A stretch of 64,000 bases of DNA from Mycobacterium sp. WUMAC-067 (GTDB lineage Bacteria; Actinomycetota; Actinomycetes; Mycobacteriales; Mycobacteriaceae): positions 1 to 64,000 of the forward strand of contig NZ_JAEKMI010000007.1 of assembly GCF_020217485.1 (NCBI RefSeq), read 5' to 3'. Made by a program: the position numbers and the translations under genes. The number at the start of each line of letters is the position of its first letter. Position 1 is the stretch's first letter. Below the pieces are notes generated by a model. The model saw only the letters and a program-made list of their open reading frames with translations. It was not told the origin of the DNA and ran no database searches. Below, piece after piece: positions 7,958 through 16,978 of the stretch.

Positions 7958-8992
7958 TCAGGCCGGGCTGTCGATGAGGCGCAGCGCCCGCTCGAACAGG
8001 TGCACGGTGGCGGCGTGCAATTGGTCGCCGACCTCCTTTTCCGCCTTTCCCGCGCAGGCCCGGGCCAGCGTCCCCTCGATCACGATCCCGAGCTTGAAGC
8101 AGGCCAGCACCGTGTACCAGGTGATGTGTGACAGGTCGCGGGTGGTGTTGGCGGCGTAGCGCTGGAAAAGCTCGTCGGTGCTGGCCAGCCCGTCCTGCCC
8201 GCCCAGGGCGTGGCTGAACACGGCCGAACCGTCGGGCTGGCGCCAGGTGGCCAGCAGCCAGCCCAGGTCCAGCAGCGGATCGCCGATCGTGCACATCTCC
8301 CAGTCGACGATCGCGACCACCTCCGGGCCCGTGCGCGAGAACATCACGTTGGCCGCGTGGTAGTCGCCGTGCATGATGCCGGGCGTCCAGTGCGCCGGCC
8401 GGTGACGGTCGAGCCAGGCCGACACCTCCTCGATGCCGGGGATCTGCGGGCCGGGATATCCGTCGTAGTCGTTGTAGGACTCGAGCTCGGAAAGCCAGCG
8501 CGGCACCTGGCGCTCCAAAAAGCCCTCCGGCTTGCCGAAGTCGGCGAGTCCGACGGCGACATGGTCGACGGCGCCGAGCTTGGCCAACGCGTCGGCCATC
8601 GACAGCCCCATGCCGTGTCGCACCTTGGCATCGCCGGCATGCAATGGCGGCAGGCCCTCGCCGGCGTTGAATCCGTCGACCGGATCCATCAGGTAGAAGA
8701 CCGCGTCGCCCAGCACGGCGGGGTCCTCGCAGACGGCTATCAGGTGCGGATGGGGAACATCGGAACCAGCCAGTGCCGCAAGGACTTTTGTCTCCCGCAG
8801 GATCACGCTGTTGCTGCGCGGCCGCAGGTGGCGTGGCCCGCGCCGCAGCACGTAGGGCCGGCCGGCCCTGTTGAATCGCAGCATGACGTTCTGCGTTCCG
8901 CCGGTCACGTTGGAGACGTCTTCCAGCGGGCCCTCGCCGAGCCCCTGCCCGGACATCCATTCCGCTACGGCTTGAAGATTCACGTGGTCCAC
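7958..8992 (-). CDS. APH-like phosphotransferase (ACAD10/11 N-domain type)
   Basis: A 344-residue aminoglycoside-phosphotransferase-fold kinase. Brenner motif HGDYHAANVMF has catalytic Asp210, followed by the metal-binding AIVDWE at about 228-232, and an N-terminal GGTQNVMLRF nucleotide loop. Such proteins in actinobacteria resemble the kinase domain of ACAD10/ACAD11, which phosphorylates hydroxyacyl-CoA. An antibiotic-resistance role is unlikely. Starts with GTG at 8992, only 3 bp after the SnoaL-like gene, so the two form an operon. It is one of three paralogues in this window (others at 19713-20768 and 22328-23380). Confidence 0.83.
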   Translation of the reverse strand: MDHVNLQAVAEWMSGQGLGEGPLEDVSNVTGGTQNVMLRFNRAGRPYVLRRGPRHLRPRSNSVILRETKVLAALAGSDVPHPHLIAVCEDPAVLGDAVFYLMDPVDGFNAGEGLPPLHAGDAKVRHGMGLSMADALAKLGAVDHVAVGLADFGKPEGFLERQVPRWLSELESYNDYDGYPGPQIPGIEEVSAWLDRHRPAHWTPGIMHGDYHAANVMFSRTGPEVVAIVDWEMCTIGDPLLDLGWLLATWRQPDGSAVFSHALGGQDGLASTDELFQRYAANTTRDLSHITWYTVLACFKLGIVIEGTLARACAGKAEKEVGDQLHAATVHLFERALRLIDSPA

Positions 8993-8995
8993 TGC

Positions 8996-9355
8996 TCAGC
9001 CCTTCGGGTGTGGCGTGTATCGGACCGTCTGCGCAGCGATCATGCCGTCACGGAACACGAACGTGTCGACGCCGTCGTCGACCCGGCTGGCGGCCGAATC
9101 GGCGGCCCATTCCAGGAACAGCACGTCGCCGTCGAAGAGCTGGGTTTTCAAGTCCCAGTTGGCATCCGGCAGATCGGCGAGCAGCTGCGCGAACACCTGG
9201 CGGATGGCGTCCTTGCCGCGCGCGACGCCGGCGGGACTGATCAGCACGGAGTCCTCCGCGTAGTCGGCGAGGATTTCGTCAAGGTCGCCCGCGGCCAGCG
9301 CCGCGCCGTGGTGGGCGAACACTTCCTGCGGCGTACGCGACGGGGTGGGCGTCAT
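8996..9355 (-). CDS. SnoaL-like / NTF2-fold protein
   Basis: About 119 residues with the small alpha-plus-beta cone fold pattern of nuclear-transport-factor-2-like proteins: an N-terminal helix FAHHGAALAAGDLDEILADYAEDSVLI, then GKDAIRQVFAQLL, then beta strands ending FVFRDGMIAAQTVRY. The family includes small isomerases, hydrolases and ligand-binding proteins, so substrate cannot be inferred. ATG 9355 has the ribosome site AAGGGAG and was preferred over TTG 9370. It is followed 3 bp later by a phosphotransferase gene and probably acts with it. Confidence 0.75.
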   Translation of the reverse strand: MTPTPSRTPQEVFAHHGAALAAGDLDEILADYAEDSVLISPAGVARGKDAIRQVFAQLLADLPDANWDLKTQLFDGDVLFLEWAADSAASRVDDGVDTFVFRDGMIAAQTVRYTPHPKG

Positions 9356-9480
9356 GGCACTCCCTTGCAACCTGTGGACCGTCTGGGAAAAAGACTAGGG
9401 CAGGGGCGACGCGCGGCATCCGGTGGCGGCGACTGGAAGAATAGTGTGCATAACTTACTTTCTGGGGAAGGGACCTGGCG

Positions 9481-10425
9481 ATGCCGCGGACCGACAACGA
9501 TTCCTGGGAGATCACCCAAAGCGTCGGCGCCACCGCGCTCGGTGTCGCCGCTGCCCGCGCCGCGGAGACCGAGAGCGAGAACCCGCTGATCAACGACCCA
9601 TTTGCGCGGGTGTTCGTCGACGCCGCGGGTGAGGGGATGTGGAGCATCTATGCCGATCCGGCGCTGTTGGCCAAAGCGGCCGACATCGAGCCCGATCTGC
9701 GGGCTCGGCTGCAGCTGATGGTCGACTTCATGGCCACCCGGACGGCGTTCTTCGACGAGTTCTTCCTGGGCGCGGCCGACGCCGGCGTTCGCCAGGTGGT
9801 GATCCTGGCGGCCGGACTGGACGCGCGCAGCTGGCGGCTCCCGTGGCCCGACGGGACGGTCGTCTACGAGCTCGACCAGCCCAAGGTGCTGGAATTCAAA
9901 TCCGACACGCTGCGCGAGCACGGGGCGCAGCCGACCGCGCGGCTGGTCAACGTCCCGATCGACCTGCGGCAGGACTGGCCGAAAGCATTGCAAGACGCGG
10001 GGTTTGACGCTTCCCGCCCGGCGGTCTGGTCGGCCGAAGGGCTCGTTCGCTACCTGCCGGCACAGGCCCAGGACTTGCTGTTCGAGCGGATAGATTCGTT
10101 GAGCGCCGAAGGCAGCTGGCTGGCCTCCAACGTGCCCGATTCGGGTTTCACCGACCCCGACCGTGTGCAGCGCCAGCGCGAGGACATGCGCCGCATGCGG
10201 GCCGCCGCCGCCGAACTGGTCAACGCCGAGATCACGGACTTCGACGACCTCTGGTATCCGGAGGAGCGCACGCCCGTCGACGGCTGGCTGCGGGGCCGCG
10301 GCTGGGACGTCGCGACCGCGACGTTCGCGGAGTTGATGGACCGGTACGGCCGCCGGATCCCGCAGGGCGCGGAGGATTCGATGCCGCCCACCCTCTACGT
10401 GTCCGCGCAGCGGCGAGCGGGCTGA
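9481..10425 (+). CDS. class I SAM-dependent methyltransferase (Rv3767c-like)
   Basis: A 314-residue member of the mycobacterial putative S-adenosylmethionine methyltransferase family related to leucine carboxyl methyltransferases. It carries the typical N-terminus [22 protein letters not shown] and the SAM-binding segment [17 protein letters not shown] (about residue 100-117), followed by the acidic YELDQPKV. The substrate of this expanded family is mostly unknown; a small carboxylate is likely. It begins ATG at 9481 after a GGGGAAGGGA ribosome site. A hairpin lies 22 bp past its stop. It matches the position of Rv3767c. Confidence 0.85.
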   Translation: MPRTDNDSWEITQSVGATALGVAAARAAETESENPLINDPFARVFVDAAGEGMWSIYADPALLAKAADIEPDLRARLQLMVDFMATRTAFFDEFFLGAADAGVRQVVILAAGLDARSWRLPWPDGTVVYELDQPKVLEFKSDTLREHGAQPTARLVNVPIDLRQDWPKALQDAGFDASRPAVWSAEGLVRYLPAQAQDLLFERIDSLSAEGSWLASNVPDSGFTDPDRVQRQREDMRRMRAAAAELVNAEITDFDDLWYPEERTPVDGWLRGRGWDVATATFAELMDRYGRRIPQGAEDSMPPTLYVSAQRRAG

Positions 10426-10446
10426 TCGGACGCTGAGATCGAAAGT

Positions 10447-10465
10447 GCCGCTGCTGATTAGCGGC
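10447..10465 (+). terminator. hairpin after the methyltransferase gene
   Basis: GCCGCT-(7 nt)-AGCGGC forms a six-pair GC stem 21 bp after the stop at 10425. There is no U-tract, which is common for mycobacterial terminators; activity is uncertain. Confidence 0.45.
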
Positions 10466-10517
10466 TCGTCGCACGCCATTTCGGGTGGAAATGCCGCGGG
10501 TCGGGCTGAATCCTCGA

Positions 10518-10532
10518 ATTAGCTGAGCTAAT
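10518..10532. promoter_or_regulatory. perfect 7-1-7 palindrome in the 10426-10714 gap
   Basis: ATTAGCT-G-AGCTAAT is a perfect palindrome and AT-rich against a GC-rich background. It lies in the 289-bp gap before the small membrane-protein pair, about 180 bp upstream of the first start. Further downstream ACCCATT (10633-10639) and AATGGGT (10660-10666) form a second inverted pair. The rest of the gap shows no gene. This may be an operator; no regulator is adjacent. Confidence 0.4.
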
Positions 10533-10714
10533 CCGGAAGGCAGGGCTCCCCGGGCCCCGGCGGCGCGAGGGGCCGGTTCCCGCGCCGACTACCTCTGACG
10601 TGCCGGGATGTGCCGACAAGCGCTGCCGCATAACCCATTGCATGTTTAGACGTAAGTCGAATGGGTAACTTCACGTCCACGAGAAACTTCTTCTCGACCA
10701 CAATGGAGGTCACG

Positions 10715-10942
10715 ATGCGTGGCAGCGGGATCATCGGAACGGTTGCTTTGGTGTGGTTGCTGATCGGAGCCTTCGCGGCGTGGCAACGGGATTACTTCAA
10801 AAACGACCAGACGACATGCGCCTCCGCGGGCACGGTTGCGGTGACGGTGATCGCCGGACCCTTGAATTACTTTGGCGTCAATCCGAAAGTCACGGATTGT
10901 CATCTGCCGCAACCAAGTTCAATGCAATCGGTCAGCCTCTAA
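10715..10942 (+). CDS. small single-pass membrane protein
   Basis: A 75-residue protein with one N-terminal hydrophobic helix (IIGTVALVWLLIGAFAAW, residues 5-22) and a short exported tail with two cysteines (TTCASAG and TDCHLP) that could form a disulfide. ATG 10715 has GGAGG 5-6 nt upstream, which decides the start over the earlier in-frame ATGs at 10661 and 10703. It is followed 22 bp later by a second small membrane protein. Related small proteins occur widely in mycobacteria, but I recognise no functional study and assign none. Confidence 0.75.
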   Translation: MRGSGIIGTVALVWLLIGAFAAWQRDYFKNDQTTCASAGTVAVTVIAGPLNYFGVNPKVTDCHLPQPSSMQSVSL

Positions 10943-10964
10943 CCCTCACCCGAAGGAAGTCGAA

Positions 10965-11120
10965 ATGGTTATCTTAGGAATTGTCCTGCTTGTTCTCGGG
11001 TATTTCTTCCACGTACCCGTGCTGACCACGCTGGGAATCGTGCTGCTGGTCATCGGCGCGATCCTCTGGATTTTGGGCTCGATCGGCCGCCCGGTCGCCG
11101 GTCGGCGCTACTGGTATTAA
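10965..11120 (+). CDS. DUF6131-like small two-helix membrane protein
   Basis: A 51-residue, almost entirely hydrophobic protein with two closely spaced helices (VILGIVLLVLGYFF and LTTLGIVLLVIGAILWIL) and a basic tail GRPVAGRRYWY. It resembles the short DUF6131 family of actinobacteria. The start at 10965 is supported by GAAGGAAG 6-8 nt upstream. It follows the 75-residue membrane protein by 22 bp and is ended by a strong terminator at 11144-11169, so the pair is a complete transcription unit. Confidence 0.75.
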   Translation: MVILGIVLLVLGYFFHVPVLTTLGIVLLVIGAILWILGSIGRPVAGRRYWY

Positions 11121-11143
11121 CCGCTTCGGCCGAACACCGCGAT

Positions 11144-11169
11144 CGCGCGACTGCCCGGGCAGTCGCGCG
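11144..11169. terminator. strong intrinsic terminator before tcrX
   Basis: A 26-bp perfect palindrome: CGCGCGACTGCCC (11144-11156) followed by GGGCAGTCGCGCG (11157-11169), then TTTCGTTTC. This GC stem plus T-rich tail insulates tcrX (start 11238) from the small membrane-protein genes. Confidence 0.85.
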
Positions 11170-11237
11170 TTTCGTTTCACAGCGCGCGCATAGGTTGGTC
11201 ATAGGCTCGGCTCAGTCGGTAGCGGATACTGGGTGTT

Positions 11238-11978
11238 GTGACCCAACCCCGAGCCTCTGTAGAGCGGGTTGTCATGTGTCGTGCAGACGGCAACCCCATC
11301 AACGTGCTGGTCGTAGACGACGAACCCGTCCTGGCCGAAATGGTGTCGATGGCGCTGCGGTACGAGGGCTGGAACATCTCCACCGCCGGGGACGGGGAAT
11401 CGGCCATCGCGGCCGCCCGCAACCAGCGTCCCGACGTGGTTGTGCTCGACGTGATGCTGCCCGACATGAGCGGCCTCGACGTCCTGCACAAGCTGCGCGG
11501 GGAGATCCCGCAGCTGCCGGTGCTGCTGTTGACGGCCAAGGACGCGGTGGAAGATCGCATCGCGGGGCTGACGGCCGGCGGCGACGACTACGTCACCAAG
11601 CCGTTCAGCATCGAAGAGGTCGTGCTGCGCCTGCGGGCGCTGTTGCGGCGCACCGGGGTGACGACCGTGGACAGCGGCGCGCAGCTGGTGGTCGGGGACT
11701 TGGTGCTCGACGAGGACAGCCACGAGGTCACCCGCGCCGGTGAGCCAATCTCGTTGACCTCGACCGAATTTGAGCTGCTGCGCTTCATGATGCGCAACTC
11801 CAAGCGGGTGCTGAGCAAGGCCCAAATCCTGGACAGGGTATGGAGTTACGACTTCGGCGGCCGGTCCAACATCGTCGAGCTCTACATTTCCTACCTGCGC
11901 AAGAAGATCGACAACGGTCGCGATCCGATGATCCACACGCTGCGCGGCGCGGGTTATGTCCTCAAGCCGGCCCGCTGA
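11238..11978 (+). CDS. tcrX: two-component response regulator TcrX
   Basis: A 246-residue OmpR/PhoB-type regulator. The receiver domain has the acidic pocket VVDDEP (27-28), phosphoacceptor Asp71 in VVVLDVMLPDM, the Thr/Lys switch residues LLLTAKD and DDYVTKPFS, and a C-terminal winged helix ending [22 protein letters not shown]. It matches TcrX (Rv3765c) of M. tuberculosis. GTG at 11238 is the family start; ATG 11274 is a possible alternative. It overlaps tcrY by 23 bp, so the pair is translationally coupled. It presumably regulates genes on phosphorylation by TcrY. Confidence 0.95.
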   Translation: MTQPRASVERVVMCRADGNPINVLVVDDEPVLAEMVSMALRYEGWNISTAGDGESAIAAARNQRPDVVVLDVMLPDMSGLDVLHKLRGEIPQLPVLLLTAKDAVEDRIAGLTAGGDDYVTKPFSIEEVVLRLRALLRRTGVTTVDSGAQLVVGDLVLDEDSHEVTRAGEPISLTSTEFELLRFMMRNSKRVLSKAQILDRVWSYDFGGRSNIVELYISYLRKKIDNGRDPMIHTLRGAGYVLKPAR

Positions 11979-13470
11979 CCCGCGGAGGGTCTGGTCCCTC
12001 CGGCTGCGGCTGCTGGTCGGGCAGATCGTCGTCTTGGCGATCGTGTGCGTCGGCATCACCGCGGTGACCGAACTGGCGCTGAACCACCACCTGGTGAAGC
12101 AGCTCGACGGCCAACTCGCCGGGACCTCGTTCCGCTCGGCGCTGATGTACCCCGAACCGAACCACCCCGGATGGCACCACCACCAGCATTCCTACTATCC
12201 GAGGCCGGGCCCCGGCCCCCGCTTCCTGGATGCCCCGGGTCAGCCGGCGGGCATGGTGGCGGCTGTGGTCAGCCACGGCAAGACGGTCGACGCCGGCTAC
12301 CTGACCAGCAGCGGCACCCGGGATGACCTGACCCCGGCCGCCCAGACCCAACTGGAACAGATCGCCGGCAGCCGCGCGCCGGTCACGCTGAACCTGGACG
12401 GCCTTGGCCTCTACCGCGTCGTCGCGGCCCCGAGCCGCAACGGCAGCGACATCATCGTCACCGGCCTGTCGATGTCCAACATCGACGCCACCCTGATCCG
12501 GATGCTCGTCATCTTCGGGATCGTCACCGCGGTCGCGCTGGCGGCCGCGACGATCGCCGGGGTGGTGATCATCAGGCGGGCACTGGCACCGCTGCGCCGC
12601 GTCGCGCAAACCGCGGGCCAGGTCGCCGACCTGCCGCTGTCGCGCGGCGAGGTCGAACTGCCTGTGCGCGTACGCGAATCGGACGCAAACCCCTCCACCG
12701 AAGTGGGACAACTCGGTGCCTCGCTCAACCGGATGCTCGACCACATCGCGGAAGCGCTTTCGGCGCGGCAGGCCAGCGAGACTCGCGTTCGTCAGTTCGT
12801 CGCCGACGCCAGTCATGAACTGCGCACACCCCTTGCCGCGATCCGGGGCTATACCGAACTGACGCAACGGATGGGTGACGACCGCGAGGCCGTGGCGCAA
12901 GCGATGAGCCGGGTGGCGTCCGAGACCGAGCGGATGACGCGCCTGGTGGAGGACCTGCTGCTGCTGGCCCGCCTGGATTCCGGCCGGCCGCTGGAACGCG
13001 AATCGGTCGATCTGTCGCGGTTGGCGGTGGATGCGGTCAACGACGCTCACGTCGCGGGACCGGATCATCAGTGGGAACTCGACCTGCCCGAAGAACCGGT
13101 GCTCGTCACCGGTGACGCGGCGCGGCTCCACCAGGTGCTGACGAATCTGCTTGCCAACGCCCGCGTCCACACCGGCGCCGGCACCGTGGTGACGACGCGC
13201 TTGAGCACCGAACCGTCGCACACCGTGCTGCAGGTCATCGACAACGGACCCGGCATTCCGGTGGCGCTGCAATCGGAGGTCTTCGAACGGTTCGCCCGCG
13301 GCGACTCCTCGCGCTCGCGCAAGGGCGGCAGTACCGGGCTTGGCCTGGCGATCGTCTCGGCCGTGGTGAGGGCGCACAACGGGACGATCGCGGTCGACAG
13401 CTCACCGGGCCGCACCGAGTTCACGGTGCGGTTGCCACCCAACGGATGGCAACCGCCCGCATCGGCCTAG
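11956..13470 (+). CDS. tcrY: sensor histidine kinase TcrY
   Basis: A 504-residue membrane kinase. Helix 1 spans about 18-40 and helix 2 about 182-206, enclosing a periplasmic sensor domain of about 140 residues. A HAMP linker, the dimerisation/phosphoacceptor box [16 protein letters not shown] (His287) and the HATPase motifs (N box LLANARVH, G boxes DNGPGIP and GLGLAIV) follow. The outer domain contains a His-rich cluster [10 protein letters not shown] at 69-78 followed by a Pro-rich stretch, possibly metal-binding. Matches TcrY (Rv3764c). The 3' end overlaps the convergent lpqH by 4 bp. Confidence 0.95.
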   Translation: MSSSRPADPRRVWSLRLRLLVGQIVVLAIVCVGITAVTELALNHHLVKQLDGQLAGTSFRSALMYPEPNHPGWHHHQHSYYPRPGPGPRFLDAPGQPAGMVAAVVSHGKTVDAGYLTSSGTRDDLTPAAQTQLEQIAGSRAPVTLNLDGLGLYRVVAAPSRNGSDIIVTGLSMSNIDATLIRMLVIFGIVTAVALAAATIAGVVIIRRALAPLRRVAQTAGQVADLPLSRGEVELPVRVRESDANPSTEVGQLGASLNRMLDHIAEALSARQASETRVRQFVADASHELRTPLAAIRGYTELTQRMGDDREAVAQAMSRVASETERMTRLVEDLLLLARLDSGRPLERESVDLSRLAVDAVNDAHVAGPDHQWELDLPEEPVLVTGDAARLHQVLTNLLANARVHTGAGTVVTTRLSTEPSHTVLQVIDNGPGIPVALQSEVFERFARGDSSRSRKGGSTGLGLAIVSAVVRAHNGTIAVDSSPGRTEFTVRLPPNGWQPPASA

Positions 13471-13958
13471 CTGTTACAGGTCACATTGATTTCGAACGGC
13501 TTGTTCACCGGCTGCATGGGATTGGCCATGTCCACCCCGGTGGCGGTGCCGCTGATCTTGTAGCTGTTGCCGTCCTTGCTGGCGGTGGCATTGCCCTGCC
13601 CGGTGCCCGAGGTGTAGCCGAGCGTCACGCCGTTGACATTGCCCAGCCCAACGGATTTCACCTGTGGGGGGTTGCCGTCGCTGAGCACGGCGGCGATGCC
13701 GGTCGCTGCGCCACCGATCGCGATGTTGATGGTGCCGCCCGCATTTGTGCACACGACCGAACCGGTGACGTTCTGGTCCTTGCCGTCGATGGTGACCTTC
13801 GTACCGGCGGCACCGCCGGTGCTTGCCGACGCGCTGGTACCCGAGCTACTTGCGGAACTGCTCGCGCTCGTTCCCGACTTGTTACCACCCGAACAGCCGG
13901 AAATAGCCGCGGCAAGAATTGCCGCTCCAGCCACCGCGACCGTCAATTGACGCTTCAC
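13467..13958 (-). CDS. lpqH: LpqH, 19 kDa lipoprotein antigen
   Basis: A 163-residue lipoprotein beginning [15 protein letters not shown] with lipobox AISGC (Cys22), followed by a Ser/Thr/Ala-rich linker that in M. tuberculosis is glycosylated, and a compact beta-domain with two cysteines (VCTNAGG and NVTCNS). It matches LpqH (Rv3763), a surface-exposed TLR2 ligand. The start is GTG at 13958 with AAGGAG 6-7 nt upstream. It is convergent with tcrY and divergent from the alkylsulfatase gene, with 166 bp of shared promoter region between them. Confidence 0.95.
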   Translation of the reverse strand: MKRQLTVAVAGAAILAAAISGCSGGNKSGTSASSSASSSGTSASASTGGAAGTKVTIDGKDQNVTGSVVCTNAGGTINIAIGGAATGIAAVLSDGNPPQVKSVGLGNVNGVTLGYTSGTGQGNATASKDGNSYKISGTATGVDMANPMQPVNKPFEINVTCNS

Positions 13959-14124
13959 CTGTTCTCCTTTGCCCGATAGTTGCGGACCTCGGCATCGAGG
14001 GCCGTCTGGGCAGTATGCGGGTTAACTGGGCCGAGAATCCAGAACCCGGAGAAATTGTTGCGGTATACATTATTTGGTCGGTGAAACGCCTTTCGCGGAC
14101 CGTTGCATCAATGGCAAGGTGTAG

Positions 14125-16002
14125 GTGGTGGATCACAAGCCTCCCAGTCCTGTCATCGAGTCCGCCCACCGCGAACAGGTCCTGCCACTCCAGGACGTCG
14201 CCGATTTCCGCGATGCGGTCCGCGGATTCATTGCGGCCTTGTCGCCGTGCGTGATTCGGGCGGCCGACGGTCGAGTCGTCTGGGACAACGATGCCTACGC
14301 GTTCCTGGACGGCCCCGCCCCGACGTCGGTCCATCCCAGCCTGTGGCGGCAGTCGACGCTGACCGCCAAACAGGGCCTCTACGAAGTGGTTCCGGGTATT
14401 TACCAAGTCCGCGGTCTCGACATCTCCAACGTGACGTTCGTGGAGACCGACAGCGGCATCATCGTCATCGATCCGTTGACCTCCACCGAGGTGGCCGCGG
14501 CGGCGCTGGCGCTGTATCGCGAACATCGAGGCGGCGACCGGCCCGTCGTCGCGGTGATCTACACCCACAGCCACGCCGATCACTTCGGCGGCGTACTGGG
14601 CGTCACCTCGCAGGCCGACGTCGACGCCGGCACGGTAGCAGTGCTGGCGCCGGAAGGCTTCATCGAGCACGCGGTCTCCGAAAACGTCTACGCCGGACCG
14701 GCCATGACGCGACGGGCGTCCTACATGTACGGCACCCTGCTGCCGCGCGGGCCCATGGATCAGGTCGGCTGCGGGCTCGGCCAGGCGCCCTCCACCGGCG
14801 AGGTCGCCGTCATCGTCCCCACCATCGACATCCGCACCACCGGTGAAAAGCACACGATCGACGGGGTGGAGATCGAGTTCCAGCTGGCGCCCGGCACCGA
14901 GGCGCCCGCCGAAATGCATTTCTATTTCCCGCGTTTCCTGGCCCTGTGCATGGCCGAGAACGCCACCCACAATCTGCACAACCTGCTGACCCTGCGGGGC
15001 GCGCTGGTGCGCGACCCACACGCCTGGTCCGGATACCTCACCGAAGCGATCGACACGTTCGCCGACCGCGCCGACGTCGTATTCGCCTCCCACCATTGGC
15101 CGACATGGGGCAAAGACAGCATCGTCGAGTTCCTGTCGACGCAGCGCGACTTGTATGCCTATTTGCACGACCAGACGCTGCGGTTGCTGAACCAGGGTTA
15201 CACCGGCGTCGAGATCGCCGAAATGTTCCAGATGCCACCGGCACTCGAGCAGGCCTGGCACACGCACGGCTACTACGGCTCGGTGAGCCACAACGTCAAG
15301 GCGATCTATCAGCGCTACATGGGGTGGTTCGACGGCAATCCGGCCAGGCTGTGGCCGCACCCTCCCGAGGCGCTCGCGCCCCGCTATGTCGAGGCGATGG
15401 GCGGTGTCGACCGGGTCGTCGACCTTGCGCGTCAGGCGTTCGACTCGGGTGACTATCGTTGGGCTGCAACGTTACTGGACCACGCGATCTTCACCGACAG
15501 CGAGCATACCGGCGCGCGCGCCCTGTACGCCGACGCGCTCGAGCAGCTCGCCTACGGCGCCGAAAACGCGACCTGGCGCAACTTCTTCCTGAGCGGGGCA
15601 ACGGAGTTGCGCGATGGCAACTTCGGCACCGCAACTACCACCGCTTCAGCGCCCATGATGTCCCAGCTGACACCGGAGCAGATCTTCGACGGCCTGGCGA
15701 TCCGGGTCAACGGCCCGCGCGGCTGGGATCTCGACATCACCATCGACGTCACCTTGGGCGACTCGGCGGTCACCCATCGGCTCACCCTGCGCAACGGGGT
15801 GCTCGTGCACCGCAAGGCGGCGCCCGACCCCGAGACGGCGTCCGTCACGGTCAAGCTGGTCAACAAGATTCGGCTGCTGGCCGTGGCGGCGGGCGACTTC
15901 ACCTCGCCCGGCCTGGAGCTATCCGGTGACCGGGGTGCGCTGCAGGCCGTGCTGGATGTGCTCGACGGGCCGGTCCCCGATTTCAACATCGTCACACCGT
16001 GA
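14125..16002 (+). CDS. linear alkylsulfatase, metallo-beta-lactamase fold (Rv3762c-like)
   Basis: A 625-residue protein of the BDS1/SdsA1 type. The binuclear-zinc motif THSHADH has His148, His150, Asp152 and His153; further ligands are Glu259 in APGTEAPAE and Glu278 in AENATHNLHN, and the later His in SHHWPTWG. The dimerisation domain (about 390-480) and the C-terminal SCP2-like domain (about 505-625) are present. It should cleave primary alkyl sulfates to alcohol and sulfate, supplying sulfur or carbon. No signal peptide is evident. Starts GTG at 14125 (GTG 14128 also possible). Corresponds to Rv3762c. Confidence 0.92.
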   Translation: MVDHKPPSPVIESAHREQVLPLQDVADFRDAVRGFIAALSPCVIRAADGRVVWDNDAYAFLDGPAPTSVHPSLWRQSTLTAKQGLYEVVPGIYQVRGLDISNVTFVETDSGIIVIDPLTSTEVAAAALALYREHRGGDRPVVAVIYTHSHADHFGGVLGVTSQADVDAGTVAVLAPEGFIEHAVSENVYAGPAMTRRASYMYGTLLPRGPMDQVGCGLGQAPSTGEVAVIVPTIDIRTTGEKHTIDGVEIEFQLAPGTEAPAEMHFYFPRFLALCMAENATHNLHNLLTLRGALVRDPHAWSGYLTEAIDTFADRADVVFASHHWPTWGKDSIVEFLSTQRDLYAYLHDQTLRLLNQGYTGVEIAEMFQMPPALEQAWHTHGYYGSVSHNVKAIYQRYMGWFDGNPARLWPHPPEALAPRYVEAMGGVDRVVDLARQAFDSGDYRWAATLLDHAIFTDSEHTGARALYADALEQLAYGAENATWRNFFLSGATELRDGNFGTATTTASAPMMSQLTPEQIFDGLAIRVNGPRGWDLDITIDVTLGDSAVTHRLTLRNGVLVHRKAAPDPETASVTVKLVNKIRLLAVAAGDFTSPGLELSGDRGALQAVLDVLDGPVPDFNIVTP

Positions 16003-16009
16003 CACCGCA

Positions 16010-16978
16010 TCACCCGACGTCGATCACGACCTTGCCCAGCACCTTGCGGTCGGCGACATGCCGTAACGCGGCGGCGGTCTCGGACAGGGGGAATCGCGCG
16101 CCGATATACGGCCGGACCGTACCGGCGGCGAACATTTGCGATAACTCCGCCATGTCACGGACGGCATCGTCGGGGTAATCGCTCAGGAAGGTGCGGATCT
16201 CCATGCCCCGCACGCAGATGTCTTTGAGCAGAATGAGATTGAGCGGAATGGCCGGGATCGTGCCCGCCGCATACCCCAGTGTGACAAAGGTGCCGCCACG
16301 CGCGAGGCCGCGCAGCGCCGGTTCCGAATACGGTCCACCGACCGGGTCCAGGACGACTCGGGCGCTGTCGCCGGTGAGTTCGCGGATCCGCGACTTCAGG
16401 TTCTCCCGGTCGTAGTCGACGGTCGCCTCGGCGCCGCGTTGCCGGCACAGCTCCAGCTTTTCCGGACTCGACGCCGCGGCCAGCACCCGTGCCTTCATCG
16501 CCACCGCCAGATCGACGGCGGCCACGCCCACGCCGCCCGCGGCACCGAGCACGACGACCCAATCTCCCTGCGTGACAGCGGCGGTCGAGCGCAGGGCGTG
16601 ATAGGCGGTGCGGTAGGTGACACCGAAGGCCGCGGCCGACGCGAAGTCGGCGTCGTCGGGCACGGGCTCCGCCTGGCTCGCGTCGAGCAGCGCCTGCTCG
16701 GCGAAGGCTCCGAAGGTGGTTCCGGATACGCGCTGTCCCGGACGGAACGGCGCACCCTCTCCGGCGGCGATGACTTCGCCGGCGATCTCATTGCCGGGGA
16801 TGAACGGCGGTGGGATCTTCACCTGGTACTTGCCGGCGATGAACAGCACGTCGGGGAAGTTGACCGCGGCCGCGCGCACCCGCACCAGCAGCTGGCCGGG
16901 CCCCGGAACGGGGTCGGCGACCTCGTCGATAACCAGGTCCTCAGGTGTGCGGTACGAACGACAGATCACGGCGCGCAT
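16010..16978 (-). CDS. NADPH:quinone oxidoreductase / zinc-free MDR enzyme
   Basis: A 322-residue medium-chain oxidoreductase with the motif VLGAAGGVGVAAVDLA (about residue 148) for NADPH. The zinc ligands of alcohol dehydrogenases are missing. The ATG at 16978 overlaps the TetR stop codon by one base (TGATG), so its translation is coupled to the regulator. It is the last gene of the operon 20768-16010, together with a kinase-like protein, an SDR and an acyl-CoA dehydrogenase. Its place in that pathway would be reduction of an enoyl or quinone intermediate; this is inferred from context. Confidence 0.85.
   Translation of the reverse strand: MRAVICRSYRTPEDLVIDEVADPVPGPGQLLVRVRAAAVNFPDVLFIAGKYQVKIPPPFIPGNEIAGEVIAAGEGAPFRPGQRVSGTTFGAFAEQALLDASQAEPVPDDADFASAAAFGVTYRTAYHALRSTAAVTQGDWVVVLGAAGGVGVAAVDLAVAMKARVLAAASSPEKLELCRQRGAEATVDYDRENLKSRIRELTGDSARVVLDPVGGPYSEPALRGLARGGTFVTLGYAAGTIPAIPLNLILLKDICVRGMEIRTFLSDYPDDAVRDMAELSQMFAAGTVRPYIGARFPLSETAAALRHVADRKVLGKVVIDVG

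Noticed and set aside
11962..13377. 471-residue frame antisense to tcrY
   Set aside because: Typical GC-rich antisense shadow; the sense strand is a full histidine kinase.
13882..15360. 492-residue frame antisense to the alkylsulfatase
   Set aside because: Shadow of a protein with complete catalytic motifs.
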